64,000 bases of DNA, from contig OX411551.1 of the NCBI GenBank assembly GCA_948146395.1, positions 44,798,796 through 44,862,795 of the forward strand. The letters are read 5' to 3'. The translations under genes and the position numbers were made by a program. The DNA is from Fragum whitleyi. Taxonomy: Eukaryota > Mollusca > Bivalvia > Cardiida > Cardiidae. The notes beneath the pieces are model-generated. The model saw only the letters and a program-made list of their open reading frames with translations, was not told the origin of the DNA and ran no database searches. This document shows, one piece after another, positions 54,401 to 62,463 of this stretch. How positions within the stretch are numbered: the first letter of the stretch is position 1; each line of letters opens with the position of its first letter.

Positions 54401-57105
54401 TATCTCAAGATGATGAACATTGTCAAACAGATGTGCAATATTTAAATACAAATTGGGAATTTTTTAAAGGTATATATCAGTCCTCTTGTACATTATAATT
54501 TTCTCAACTAATAGACAAATTGTTTAGAAACAAAGCCAAAGGTAAGCAGAAGTCTGCTCTAAGTGTTTAGTCATTGTGTAGCCAATAAGTAGAGTCTTGC
54601 ACATATGTTTTTGTTGATGGAAAAGAAGTTGTATTTTACAGGTATCGTATTTTATTATTCTCCCTCAGTTCTTTCTAATATATAGGATCTTATCACTTCT
54701 GCTATGACATTTAATTCAAATGTTTGTATAAGTAGCTTTTGATTAGTTCTTTTTATGCCCCCGTATCGAGAGATGGGGGGCAAATTGTTTTACTCATGTC
54801 CGTCTGTCTGTCTGTCCGTCCCTCTGTCTGTCCATCCGTCCGTCTGTCCAAAAACTTAATCCGAAAACTTAACCTTGCCAATATCTTCAAGCCTATTCAA
54901 GATACAAAGCTAATATTTGGCATGATGATAGATCTCAATGATCCGCATCTGCTGGTACCAAAGTCAAGGTTATGTGACAAGGTCAAGGCCATCTGTCAAG
55001 GTCAAACTTTGAAAAAAAATGCCGTTACGGGGGCATTCGTGTTTCACAAACACATCTTGTTTTTCTGTGCACCATTTGAATAATTTTTTAACATTACTTG
55101 TTAATTTATGAACATTTCTCAAAATATCTTCCCTTCAATAAGTAGTTATTCCATTAAAGGATTAATATCTATCCGAAATGTTTTAAGAACAAATTTTCAC
55201 ATTTGTCATTTTTATACGCCGCCGGAGGCGGACGTATATTGGCTTCATCTTCTCCGTCCGTCCGTCCGTCCGTCCCTCCATCCGTCCCTCGATCCGTCCG
55301 TCCGTATGTCCGTCCACTTTTCTTGTCAACGCAACTCCTCCTAAACTTCTGGCTGGATCTTCTTGAAACTTGGTCAATGTTATCACCTCAATTGGTAGAT
55401 GTGCATGAAGGAAGGATTTTACGGTTCGTTGATTTTTTCCTGAGTTATGCCCCTTGATAACTTAGCCTCTTGGTCCAATTTTCTTGTCAACGCAACTCCT
55501 CCTAAGTTTCTGGCTGGATCTTCTTGAAACTTGGTCAATGTTATAACCTCAATTGGTAGATGTGCATGAAGGAAGGATTTTACGGTTCGTTGATTTTTGC
55601 CTGAGTTATGCCCCTTGATAACTTAGTCTCTGGGTCCAATTTTCTTGTCAACGCAACTCTTCCTAAGTTTCTGGCTGGATCTTCTTGAAACTTGGTCAAT
55701 GTAATCACCTCAATTGGTGGATGTGCATGAAGGAAGGATTTTACAGTTCGTTGATTTTTGTCTGAGTTATGCCCCTTGATAACTTAGTCTCTGGGTCCAC
55801 TTTTCTTGTCAACGCAACTCCTCCTAGGTTTCTGGCTGGATCTTCTTGAAACTTGGTCAATGTTATCACCTCAATTGGTAGATGTGCATGAATGAATGAT
55901 TTTATGGTTCGTTGATTTTTGCCTGAGTTATGCCCCTTAAAAACTTAGTCTCTGGGGCTTATTGCCTCAGTTATGCCCCCTTAAAATTTAGTCTCTGGGG
56001 CTTATTGAAATTGCAGCCTTGTGAATGCAACTCTTCATAAGTTTCTGGCTGGATCTAAATGAAACTTGGTGGATGTTATAACTGGAATTGGTAGATGTGC
56101 ATGAAGTAAGGATTTTATGGTTCATTAATTTTACCCTAAATTATGCCCCCTTAAAACTTCGTATCTAGGGCTTATTGAAATTGCAGCCTTGTGAATGCAA
56201 CTCTTCGTAAGTTTCTGGCTGGACCTAAATGAAACTTGGTGGATGTTATAACTGAAATTGGTAGATGAGCATAAAGTAAGGATTTTATGGTTCATTTATT
56301 TTACCCTTAATTATGCTCCCTTAAAACTTAGTAGCTAGGGCTTATTGAAATTGCAGCCTTTTGAACACAACTCCTCCTTACTTTTTTGTCTTTATTTTAA
56401 TGATACTTGGTCAATGTCATCACCATAATTTGTAGATGTACATGGATCAAGGATTTTATGGCTCATTTATTTCCCTGAATTATGCCCCCTTAAAACTTAG
56501 TGCCTTGGGCTTATTGAAATTGCAGCCTTGTGAAGGCAACTCCTCCAAACTTTTTGTCTTGATTTAAATGAAACTTGGTCATTTTCAATTTGGTTCTGTC
56601 AAAATAAGTAGTGTCTACAATTATTTTTGTGAAACAGCAGCAAAGTGGCGGCGTATTTTGTGACGATGGCACTCTTGTTAAAAGGCTGCAGATGGAAAAT
56701 TGAAACGAGTTTGAATTGTAAAAATGTGTACCATAAAGAGTAGAAAAACTGTGAGGAAAAGAGAATTGACTGACTTCAAACAAATTCTGCCTTTAACAAA
56801 ATATTTTCTTTAACCTCTCAAAATGAGGAATTGTAAAGAATCAGATAACTGATTGTATTGTATTTGTCCAAAATTTTGTGATTTTGTAAAAGGTTGAAAT
56901 TAATTTACCTCACATATGATATTTCATTTCAGCTTCATTGAGTACCCAGTCAGACACAATCAGTTTACAGAAAATAAGGACATTTGACAACATGAAAATG
57001 TACATGGAAAGAAAAGAAGAAAGGATAAAAGGAGAGAAGAAAAAACAGAAAAACAAGGATACAGCTAACAATGAAAAACCTGACAAAAGATTGAAAACTA
57101 GTTGA
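42336..57105 (+). CDS. WDR4: WDR4 (Trm82), tRNA m7G46 methyltransferase non-catalytic subunit; seven 3' exons
   Basis: WDR4 is a WD40 protein that stabilises METTL1 for N7-methylation of G46 in tRNAs. The exons are 42336-42492, 44471-44583, 46424-46481, 50625-50833, 52771-52966, 54394-54469 and 56933-57105. All junctions are GT/AG and the joined frame is open for 326 residues. Family landmarks from known WDR4 proteins are RRCTAL, VADRTGDVY, LGHLSM, TDRDEKVRIS, then LFHTEYVSQI, LWVLQPC and a C-terminal TFDNMK...ERKEERI followed by a Lys-rich tail. Human WDR4 is 412 residues from memory, so about the first quarter is missing. The first base here completes a codon begun in an upstream exon that was not found in the window. 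The longest intron is 46482-50624. Confidence 0.95.
42590..42870 (+). mobile_element. SINE S1, full length, in WDR4 intron
   Basis: The head TCATAGCGCAGTTGGTAGCG is the cleanest in the window, continuing CGTCAGACTGTCAA and GGTTCAATCG. The full body and the AAAACTCAATTCAAACAATC tail follow. It starts about 100 bases after the exon's donor. Confidence 0.92.
43132..43534 (+). repeat. ~400-bp repeat R, copy 2, in WDR4 intron
   Basis: Starts AGAGGATATTGAATGAGTGG like the copy at 38823 and keeps the order of all landmarks. TGACGTCA at 43393 and ATTTGCAT at 43442 are both retained. The hairpin arm after GAGGCTGTGCC is partly deleted. Confidence 0.85.
44471..44583 (+). CDS. WDR4: WDR4 exon with TDRDEKVRIS
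   Basis: The acceptor is TATATTACAG and the donor GTAAGTC. It starts in phase 0 and ends two bases into a Glu codon. It encodes LTTDDQYIVTTDRDEKVRIS. The DRDEK(I/V)R segment is the best conserved part of the family and, from memory, contains the arginine (human R170) altered in a growth-deficiency syndrome. Confidence 0.95.
44590..44820 (+). repeat. HINE-core-like fragment
   Basis: TTATGATCACCTTGG, CTTTATGAAACTTGG and AAGAGCTACCCAGACTTACA resemble HINE cores. A related fragment (AAAAGCTACCCAGACTTTCA) is at 50430. No start hairpin. Confidence 0.45.
44821..45162 (+). mobile_element. HINE-like element with one core, in WDR4 intron
   Basis: AGCTCACCTGAGCAC...CTCAAGGTGAGCTA hairpin, then GTCCATCGTCTGTCC microsatellite, a single core, and GGACTATCATGGTCCTCTTG ending TTTA. 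A short version of the element at 60444. Confidence 0.8.
45540..45940. repeat. Foldback repeat family F, copy 2, in WDR4 intron
   Basis: GTGAACAACAAATGCTATAT pairs with GCTTTTGTTGTTCAC around AAGTGGCAGAGGGA. The body GAGACAAAATGGGAAAATTA and ATTGCTACACAACATTCATG matches 4800-4895. Confidence 0.7.
46083..46321. mobile_element. MITE family G copy, 239 bp, in WDR4 intron
   Basis: GAGCCTGTGTGTGACATTTT at the left and GTTGGAAATGTCACGCACAG with ACTC at the right. It ends about 100 bases before the next exon. The 94-codon minus frame inside it is non-coding. Confidence 0.8.
46424..46481 (+). CDS. WDR4: WDR4 58-nt exon
   Basis: The acceptor is TTCTATTTCAG and the donor GTAGGTG. It completes the Glu of HTE and encodes YVSQILYNSKLDCLISGSG, matching the E(F/Y)VS...SGSGD stretch of a WD40 blade. 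With the preceding exon it totals 171 nt, exactly 57 codons. Confidence 0.93.
46690..46945 (+). mobile_element. Diverged SINE S1, in WDR4 intron
   Basis: The body CTCACTCATCCTTTCTGAC, GTTGATAATCATAGACC and TATGTGGGATAGCAGCTGG is clear. The tRNA-like head is strongly decayed. Confidence 0.65.
46946..47415. other. Intronic stretch without recognised element
   Basis: Contains an imperfect inverted repeat around ATTATAATCGATAATCAG (near 46997) and ATCGATAGTGAT (47254). No exon. Confidence 0.4.
47419..47665 (-). mobile_element. MITE family B copy, 247 bp, in WDR4 intron
   Basis: TTAACCCTTGTCATGCTGAA to CAGCATGACAAGTGTTAA with both TTAA. Palindrome CTGCACATATGTGCAG at about 47585-47600. Confidence 0.85.
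47715..47787. repeat. Decayed hairpin element (family P)
   Basis: TAACTCCTTATAAACATAAA then GGTAGTTACAACTG and GACTCTTAGCCATC. The left arm is poorly preserved. Confidence 0.4.
48209..48645 (+). mobile_element. HINE-like element related to that at 9821, in WDR4 intron
   Basis: TACCCCCACCTACAAAGTAG start, GTCTCTCTGTCTCT microsatellite remnants, then core phrases GAAACTTTATACAATTGTTG and AAAGAAGTGCCCTAATTG. The 3' end is eroded. Confidence 0.65.
48700..48962 (-). mobile_element. tRNA-derived SINE family S2, minus strand, in WDR4 intron
   Basis: On the minus strand GTGGCCTAGTGGTATAGGCG near 48953 is a good A box and GGTTCAAGCCCC near 48900 a B box. The body shared with 25050-25470 includes CCACTGCTACCC and AGCTAGATGAACTGGGG (plus strand). 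Confidence 0.7.
48965..50620. other. Intronic stretch, mostly single-copy
   Basis: A short SINE-like piece (AAGTGGGACAAGCAGCTTGT) lies near 49083 and a HINE-core-like piece at 50400-50540. Otherwise no repeat or exon was seen. Confidence 0.4.
50625..50833 (+). CDS. WDR4: WDR4 exon with blade strand and Asn/Glu-rich loop
   Basis: The acceptor is TTTTTAAATTCAG and the donor GTAACA. It opens DGRLATWSLDGR, the end of a WD40 blade, continues through a loop rich in Asn and Glu (about residues 20-52 of the exon) and ends VYDDLLNLIAVSYY. The loop is the region expected to be least conserved. Confidence 0.93.
50853..51094 (+). mobile_element. MITE family B copy, 242 bp, in WDR4 intron
   Basis: TTAACCCTATCATGCTGAAT to GAGCTGAACAACGGTTAA. 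The internal palindrome is largely lost. It begins 20 bases after the exon's donor. Confidence 0.65.
51196..51437 (+). mobile_element. Diverged SINE S1, in WDR4 intron
   Basis: CATAGCACAGTAAGTAGTGC head, TGGGATAGCAGTTGGATG body and GTGCTCCAGC before the tail. Heavily mutated. Confidence 0.6.
51462..51697. mobile_element. MITE family G copy, in WDR4 intron
   Basis: AGCCTGTGTGTGAGATTTCC at the left and AATTGTTGAAAAGTTACACA with GGCTC at the right. Core GACTCTGCCCAGCCTGTGC / GCACAGTCTGACCAGAGTC. Confidence 0.8.
51772..52614 (+). mobile_element. HINE-like element with ~138-bp cores, in WDR4 intron
   Basis: AGTTCACCTGAGCACATCG hairpin, GTCCGTCGTCCATTGTCCG, about four to five cores (TCATGAAACTTGGTCAGAA, ATCCATGCCATATAATGGG) and AGGACCATCTTGGTCCTCTTG at the end. 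Close relative of 26468-27574. The 69-codon frame at 51820 is repeat sequence. Confidence 0.85.
52771..52966 (+). CDS. WDR4: WDR4 exon with WVLQPC
   Basis: The acceptor is CGATTTATTTCAG and the donor GTAAAG. It completes the Ser codon and encodes VISFYCLKKAENC, EEPWDISFSTDQRLWVLQPC and VRVYRCEK. This matches the WDVAF...LWVLQ segment of vertebrate WDR4. Confidence 0.94.
53193..53397 (+). mobile_element. SINE S1, 3' truncated, in WDR4 intron
   Basis: TCATAGCGCATTTGGTAGCA and GGTTTGATATTC head, then the body to AATACCAGGAATCC. The tail is absent. Confidence 0.75.
53742..54054. mobile_element. MITE family G copy carrying a nested hairpin element
   Basis: GAACCTGTGTATGACATTTC at the left and CATTGGAAATGTTTTGACAG with GCTC at the right. 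The family core is at 53780-53835. It is ~75 bp longer than others because a family P hairpin occupies 53895-53962. Confidence 0.75.
53895..53962. repeat. Hairpin element family P nested in a MITE
   Basis: GGGGCCAGTGCAACACTGTT at the left pairs with AACGTTGCACTGACCAC at the right, around TATATATTTATTG. Same ends and length (68 bp) as the copy at 23803. Confidence 0.75.
54066..54362 (+). mobile_element. SINE S1, full length with (CAAA)n tail, in WDR4 intron
   Basis: GTGTCATAGCACAGTTGGTA head, GTGGTTGATCCCC B-box region, complete body, and a tail of seven CAAA repeats (54331-54362). It ends about 31 bases before the next exon. Confidence 0.88.
54394..54469 (+). CDS. WDR4: WDR4 76-nt exon
   Basis: The acceptor is TTTATTTCAG and the donor GTATATATC. 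It encodes VSISQDDEHCQTDVQYLNTN and WEFFK and ends one base into the next codon. It is less conserved; it was placed by phase, splice sites and the N-W spacing before the final exon. Confidence 0.88.
54755..55064 (+). mobile_element. HINE-like element (ATGCCCCC...ATCTTGTTT), in WDR4 intron
   Basis: ATGCCCCCGTATCGAGAG...ATGGGGGGCA start hairpin, (GTCT)n/(GTCC)n, one core with CTTCAAGCCTATTCAAGAT and AAGGTCAAGGCCATCTG. The 3' part GTTACGGGGGCATTC ends CACATCTTGTTTTT. Its 3' segment recurs near 58580-58620. Confidence 0.8.
55214..56680 (+). mobile_element. HINE-like element with ~161-bp cores, in WDR4 intron
   Basis: ATACGCCGCCGGAGGCGGACG start hairpin, (GTCC)n from 55254 to 55313, then cores marked by TTCTGGCTGGATCTTCTTG near 55348, 55510, 55671 and 55832, with more diverged cores after 56043. 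It ends GTGGCGGCGTATTTTG and CACTCTTGTTA. The frames near 55183-55457 are microsatellite sequence. Confidence 0.88.
56933..57105 (+). CDS. WDR4: WDR4 terminal exon and stop codon
   Basis: The acceptor is ATTTCATTTCAG. It encodes ASLSTQSDTISLQKIRTFDN and MKMYMERKEERIKGEKKK, then a Lys/Asn-rich tail ending RLKTS and a TGA at 57103-57105. The TFDN...KKKEER pattern is typical of the family's C-terminus. Confidence 0.95.
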
Positions 57106-57132
57106 TGATTAGTGTCGAAATAATGTAATGAA

Positions 57133-57138
57133 AATAAA
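57133..57138 (+). promoter_or_regulatory. WDR4: WDR4 polyadenylation signal AATAAA
   Basis: A canonical AATAAA begins 28 bases after the TGA, implying a very short 3' UTR. The next HINE-like element begins at 57248, beyond it. Confidence 0.75.
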
Positions 57139-57247
57139 ATATTGAAATTATCAATTTTGTACTGATGTGTTAGAACACCAGATAAGAGCGTGTGATGACA
57201 ATTTCTTTAATTTTGGTGGATAATTGAGAAATAACGGAAGATTATTA

Positions 57248-57483
57248 TCCCCCCCCTTCAAAGGGGGAGCATATTGCTTTGCACTTTTTGTTCGGTCCAT
57301 AGTCCTTTTTTCGTGCATATCTCAAGAAGTATGCAAGCTGGAATCATAAAACTTTACAGGAGAAATGCAGTGTACAAGAACAATAACTCTACTCATCATA
57401 GTTTGTGAGTTATTGCCCTTTGTTGATTGACAAAGAATAGGCTATTGACTTGCGTTATGGGGGCATAAATGTTTTACAAACAT
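57248..57483 (+). mobile_element. HINE-like element, truncated, downstream of WDR4
   Basis: ATCCCCCCCCTTCAAAGGGGG start, then GTGCATATCTCAAGAAGTAT, GAGTTATTGCCCTTTGTTG and GGGGGCATAAATG. It matches 13771-14055 and stops at a family F repeat before its usual end. Confidence 0.65.
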
Positions 57484-57835
57484 TTGATAAACTGATAAAA
57501 CCTATATGCTGCTTTTGTTCAGATTATCCTATCTGGCGTTATCCAAGTGGAGTCCAGTATGCGATGTCATCATGAACGTTGCATAGCAATCACATGCAAA
57601 GTTATTGCTTTAAGAAAACTTGTCTCAAAATTTTCATGTTTGTTTAACTTCTGAATTAAAGAAACAGAATAATCATTTGTTTTTCAAGTCAGATCAATTG
57701 ATATTCAATTTGTGAACAACAAAATCTATATTTTAATTTGCGACTCAGCCACTCATGAAAATATAGCTTTTGTTGTTCACTCAGTTAAATATAAATCATT
57801 CATACACTGAAACAAACGATTATCCTCTCTCTAAA
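57484..57835. repeat. Foldback repeat family F, copy 3, reversed
   Basis: The body (GCATAGCAATCACATGCAAA) precedes the foldback GTGAACAACAAAATCTATAT / ATAGCTTTTGTTGTTCAC at 57713-57781. Order is inverted relative to 4641-5060. Confidence 0.65.
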
Positions 57836-57949
57836 TCCGTTAATTTTCTATCCAAATCCTATCTTGTGAGTACTTGTTGTAATATCTTGGTGATACAATT
57901 TCTCTGACTGCCTACAACAAAGGATTGATTGACAGATTATGTTTATGTC

Positions 57950-58196
57950 CTTTCTGAAGGATCAGGGCATATTGTTTTACCATTGTCTGTCTGTCCTTTG
58001 ATCTGTCTTTCTCTCTGTGTGCAATACCTAACCAAAATAGCTCAACATTGCCAGGTTCTTTGAAAAGGGTCATATTTTAGAGTCATGATAGATTTCAATG
58101 ATATACATCTACATCTGCTTATATAAAGATCATCTGTCAAGGTCAAGGTCACCTATCATGGTCAAAATTTTACAAAACTTTGCTAAAAAAAACCCT
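57950..58196 (+). repeat. Decayed HINE-like fragment
   Basis: GTCTGTCTGTCC and TCTCTCTGTGTGC microsatellite, then AATGATATACATCTAC and AAGGTCAAGGTCACC. No intact start hairpin. Confidence 0.5.
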
Positions 58197-58422
58197 GAGT
58201 CTGTGCATGACATTTCCAACAATTTAAAACATATGTTAGGGGCATACAATCAGCAGACTTACCAGTCTCACATTTAATTTAAATTATTCTTTGTCTTTCT
58301 GCAGACATTTCCAGATCTTATCTATCTAAACAGTGCTAAGTGAAGACTCTGGACAGACTGTGTGGATGCATAGACTGGCCAGAGTCTTTGCTTGGTGCAT
58401 TTTTGGAATTGTCACACAGGCT
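58197..58422. mobile_element. MITE family G copy
   Basis: GAGTCTGTGCATGACATTTC at the left; right end TTGGAATTGTCACACAGGCT. Core GACTCTGGACAGACTGTGTG / ATAGACTGGCCAGAGTC. Confidence 0.7.
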
Positions 58423-58429
58423 AAAATAG

Positions 58430-58760
58430 TACATTGTAACCAAAGAAATTAACATTTCAAATTACGTCAAGGCTGTTCAAGATATTATGTTCATATATGG
58501 TATGATGATAGATCTCGATAATGCACATCTACAGAGGTCAAGGTCATCTGTCAAGGTCAAAGTCATGAAAAATGCTGTTTGGGGAGCATTCCAGTTTCAC
58601 AAACACATCTTGTTGACAATAAATCTCAAAATTGTGAACCTGCTGCTTCATGAGTCAATGACATCTATCAAGGTCAGTCATTTATTAAGGTCAAACTTCT
58701 GAACTGAAAAATATACCATTTTGAGAGCATTTGTCGTTTACAAACACATCTTGTTTGTTC
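58430..58760 (+). repeat. HINE-like 3' fragments (two CACATCTTGTT ends)
   Basis: CAAGGCTGTTCAAGATATTA and GATGATAGATCTCGATAATG match the element at 54755. ACAAACACATCTTGTT occurs at 58600 and again at 58739, suggesting a tandem partial duplication. Confidence 0.55.
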
Positions 58761-58877
58761 TGAAATTAAAACCATCCTTTTTATCTAGAGTTTTGATTAA
58801 TTACAGTTTAAATTTTTTAAAAAAATATTCTCATATCCCCTGAGATATGCCCCTGTGATGATGGATTAGAGACATAT

Positions 58878-59115
58878 GAGCCTGTGCATGACATTTCCAA
58901 CAATTTGAAATATGCTCGAGGGACAAACATTGAGCAGCATAGACCGTCACATACTGTAAATGTAAAGTCACCTGATTGTCTACAGATATTTTGAGACATT
59001 GTCTTTCTATAAAACGCACAGTGAAGACTCTGGTCAGACTTCACTGATGCACAGACTGGCCGGAGTCTTTGCTTAGCGCACATTTGAAGTTGTTGAAAAT
59101 GTCAATCACATGCTC
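58878..59115. mobile_element. MITE family G copy, 238 bp
   Basis: GAGCCTGTGCATGACATTTC at the left and GAAGTTGTTGAAAATGTCAA with TGCTC at the right. Core CTCTGGTCAGACTTCACTG / CACAGACTGGCCGGAGTC. The 88-codon minus frame is not a gene. Confidence 0.8.
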
Positions 59116-59129
59116 ATATTGTTTTTACC

Positions 59130-59350
59130 AGTGTCCATATGTCCATCTATCTGTCCATCCATCTATCTGTCCATCCATGTATCTGTCTGCTTAAATTTAA
59201 TCTGCTGACTTACAATTTTCCTATAAATCCAATACTTTCTAAGTTACAGTACTAATTTTGGTATAAAGGTTGCTCTCATCATTTCACATTATTGAAACTG
59301 AGGTCAAGGTTCTAACTTATAAAAAAATGCCAAAACATCTAGTTGGTTTA
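59130..59350 (+). repeat. Decayed HINE-like fragment with (GTCCATCTATCT)n
   Basis: GTCCATATGTCCATCTATCT starts a microsatellite, then TAAGTTACAGTACTAATTTT and CTGAGGTCAAGGTTC. Ends AAACATCTAGTTGG. Confidence 0.5.
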
Positions 59351-59438
59351 CTTGTTTTTGGAAAATTCCTAATGCAGTGTTTTATAGCTCTTTCATCATT
59401 TGCAGTGTTGTTTTTAGTGGTGCAAAAATATTGATATT

Positions 59439-59581
59439 TACTGCCCTGTGTTTAGGATGACAAAATGGTGCAAAAAGTTTGCCAATTAAACACTGCTTTG
59501 CATGCAAGAGCACATGTAAAGTAGTGTATATTTGGGAAACTGTTTGCACCGTTTTGTCATCCTGAATGCAGGGCAGATGTA
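59439..59581. mobile_element. MITE-like foldback with ~45-bp inverted repeats
   Basis: TACTGCCCTGTGTTTAGGAT at the left pairs with ATCCTGAATGCAGGGCAGAT at the right, extended inward by GACAAAATGGTGCAAA / TTTGCACCGTTTTGTC. No second copy was noticed in the window. Confidence 0.75.
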
Positions 59582-60443
59582 TATGATATTACTAAATGCA
59601 TGCTTTTGAAACTATCAAAAGGGATCTCTTAATGCAGTTTTGTTAGAGTATGACCCTTTTTGTTTTGGACATAGACATAGAGGTATTGTTTTGGCATAAA
59701 CTGTCTGTTTAGATTCGAAACATTGTAACCTATAATAATTCCTACAGTTGGATTGCTTAATCATATGACACAGTTGTGAAATTTGAATTTTTTTGTAGCT
59801 TCATTGTCAAATTGTCAAGGCCACACTTCAAGGTCATACATTTACATTTTAAGGCCTAAAAGTAATTATTATAAATGTTTTTTTCCAGACCTACATTAAA
59901 AGATAGATTGTGTTTTTCCTGGAGGTTCTCTTGTTTGCTGATTTGAGCATGTGGAGCTTAAGATTGGGTTGTTGATCAATGTCCTGCATCTTTCTATGTA
60001 TCTACCTGTTTCAATTATGAAAATCTCATCTACACTATTGCATGTATTGACTTGAAACTTATATACATGTAATGCGTATCTTCTTATAAAATTGTGTGAC
60101 TGCAATTTTGAAGTCCCTAGTATGATATGTTGCTTAATAATCTCCCCTTGATCGAGCAAATTTCGCTGAATTATTGTTGTCCAGAGCATTTCTCCTAAAC
60201 TATTGCATGAACTTACTTGACATTAAAACAAAAATGTATCTACATTAAAAGCTGTGCACCTGCGCCATTTTGAAGTTCTTACTATGATCTGTTGCTGAAT
60301 TATCTCCCCCTTGAATTTGTCATTTTTACATATTTTTTATTATCCGAAGCTTTTCTCCTGAACTAGTACATGATACGCGTATTTGTGTATGTCGAAGATC
60401 AAAGTCAAATTTAAAGGTCTAACGTTAGGGGGCTCTCCATTTT
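59582..60443. other. Stretch without recognisable gene
   Basis: Weak HINE-core resemblance at 60010-60420 (repeated TCTCCTAAACTATTGCATG). The 97-codon minus frame at 59896 lacks motifs and splice sites. Confidence 0.4.
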
Positions 60444-61341
60444 AGCTCACCTGAGCACAAAGTGCTCAAGGTAGGCTATTGTGATCACTCACTGTCCGTC
60501 ATCCCCACGTCGTATGTCCGTCCGTCTGTCCATCCGTCTGTCTGTCTATCCGTCCGTCTGTCAACAATTTCTTTAAACATCTTCTCCTCCTAAAGCACTG
60601 GGCCAATCAAGCTGAAACTTGGCAGGGATGTTCCTTGGGTGAAGCTCTTTAAAAGTTGTTAAAAGAATTTAATTTCATCAAAAACTCTGGTTGCCATTGT
60701 TACATTATAGCCCAAAATGGCCGAAAATCTTAGAAAAAATTCTTCTCCTCCTTAACCACTGGGCCAATCAAGCTGAAACTTGGCAGGGATGTTCCTTGGG
60801 TGAAGGTCTTCAAAAGTTGTTAAAAGAATTTAATTTCATCAAAAACTCTTGTTTCCATGGTAATGGAAAATCTGAAAAATGGCCGAAAATGGCTGAAAAT
60901 CTTAGAAAAAATTCTTCTCCTCCTAAACCACTGGGCCAATCAAGCTGAAACTTGGTAGGGATGTTCCTTGGGTGAAGGTCTTCAAAAGTTGTTAAAAGAA
61001 TGTTAATTTCATCAAAAGCTCTAGTTTTTCATGGTAATGGGAAGTCTGAAAAATGGCTGAAAATCTTAGAAAAAATTCTCCTCTCAACCACTGGGCCAAT
61101 CAAGCTGAGACTTGGCAGGGATGTTCCTTGGGTGAAGGTCTTCAAAAGTTGTTAAAAGAATACGCCATGATAAGAGAAAAGTTGAAAATTTACGAAACTT
61201 AATAAAAATTAAGTTGCAATAGGACAAATTTTAACCAACCTTAATGTACATCAAACAAAATCTGGTTTTTATAACATGGTTGACAAGTAATGAGTGACAT
61301 ACTCAGGTGAGCGATATAGGACCATCATGGTCCTCTTGTTT
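60444..61341 (+). mobile_element. HINE-like element with ~170-bp cores
   Basis: AGCTCACCTGAGCACAAAG hairpin, GTCCGTCCGTCTGTCC microsatellite, about four cores (CAAGCTGAAACTTGGCAGG, GTTCCTTGGGTGAAGG) and GGACCATCATGGTCCTCTTG at the end. The 5' and 3' ends match 26468-27574 but the cores differ. Confidence 0.85.
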
Positions 61342-61386
61342 TTGTCTTTCGACAAAATTCGGCTCAGTTTTATTTAAGGGCTAATG

Positions 61387-62463
61387 AGTCCCCTACTGGC
61401 AAAAGCCGAAGGGGACTATAGGTTTGTGCTCCGTCTGTTTGTCCGTCTGTCTGTCCATGCGTCTGTCTGTCAGTCTTGGATTTCAGTTTTCCAGACTTTT
61501 TTTTCTTAACCCTTGGAGATATTGAGCTGATTTTTGGTATGTGTGTTTGCATCAATTAGTTACAGAACAAGTTCGAGTTTGGTTTCAGTCCATTGATTTT
61601 TGTGGAAGATATGGATGCTGGACTTAGAAATTACCTGGAAATTTCAGTTTTTTGGACTTTTTCCTTAACCCTTGGAGATATTGAGCTGATTTTTTGGTAT
61701 GTGAGTCCACATCAATGAGTTGTTGAACAAGTTCGAGTTTGGTTCCGGTCCATTGATTTTTGTGAAAGATACAGATGCTGGACTTACAAATTACCAGGAA
61801 ATTTCAGTTTTCTTGACTTTTTTTCTAAACCCTTGGAGATATTGAGCTGATTTTTTGTATGTGAGTCTCCATCAAAGAGTTGCAGAACAAGTTCGAATTT
61901 GGTTCGGTCCATTGATTTTTGTGAAAGATACAGATGCTGGACTTAGAAAATTAATAGGAAATTTCAGTTTTCTTGACGTTTTTTCTAAACCGTTGGAGAT
62001 ATTGAGCTGTTTTTTTGTATGTGAGTCTGCATCAATGAGTTACAGAACAAGTTTGAGTTTAGTTCCGGTCCATTGATTTTTGTGGAAGATACGGATGCTG
62101 GACTTAAAAAATTACCAGAAAATTTCAGTTTTCCGCATTTTTTTTTTAACCAATGAAGATATTGAGATGAGTTTTGGTATGCGAGTCCGCATCAATGAGT
62201 TACAGAATAAGTTTGAGTTTGGTTCCAGTCCAATGATTTTGAGGAAGATATGGATACTGGACTTAGGAAATTACCATGAAATTTCAGTTTTCCGGACTTT
62301 TTTCTTTACCCTCAGAGAGCTGATACATAAAAATTTGATATAACTGTAATATTTTGGAGAGGTAGTAAAACCTTTACCATCCAAAAAAGATACCGCTATA
62401 GGGATATATATAAACCCGGTAGGGGACTTAGTATTGCCGTGCAATACTTCAGAATGCTTGTTT
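61387..62463 (+). mobile_element. HINE-like element with ~160-bp cores
   Basis: AGTCCCCTACTGGCAAAAGC...GGGGACTATAGG start hairpin shared in type with 31598, then GTCTGTCTGTCC. Core marker AGATATTGAGCTGA lies near 61516, 61675, 61835, 61995 and 62156. The 3' part has GGTAGGGGACTTAGTATTGC and ends AATGCTTGTTT. Confidence 0.88.

Noticed and set aside
54739..55457. Frames rich in Ser-Val-Arg-Pro
   Set aside because: They are translations of the (GTCC)n microsatellites in two HINE-like elements.
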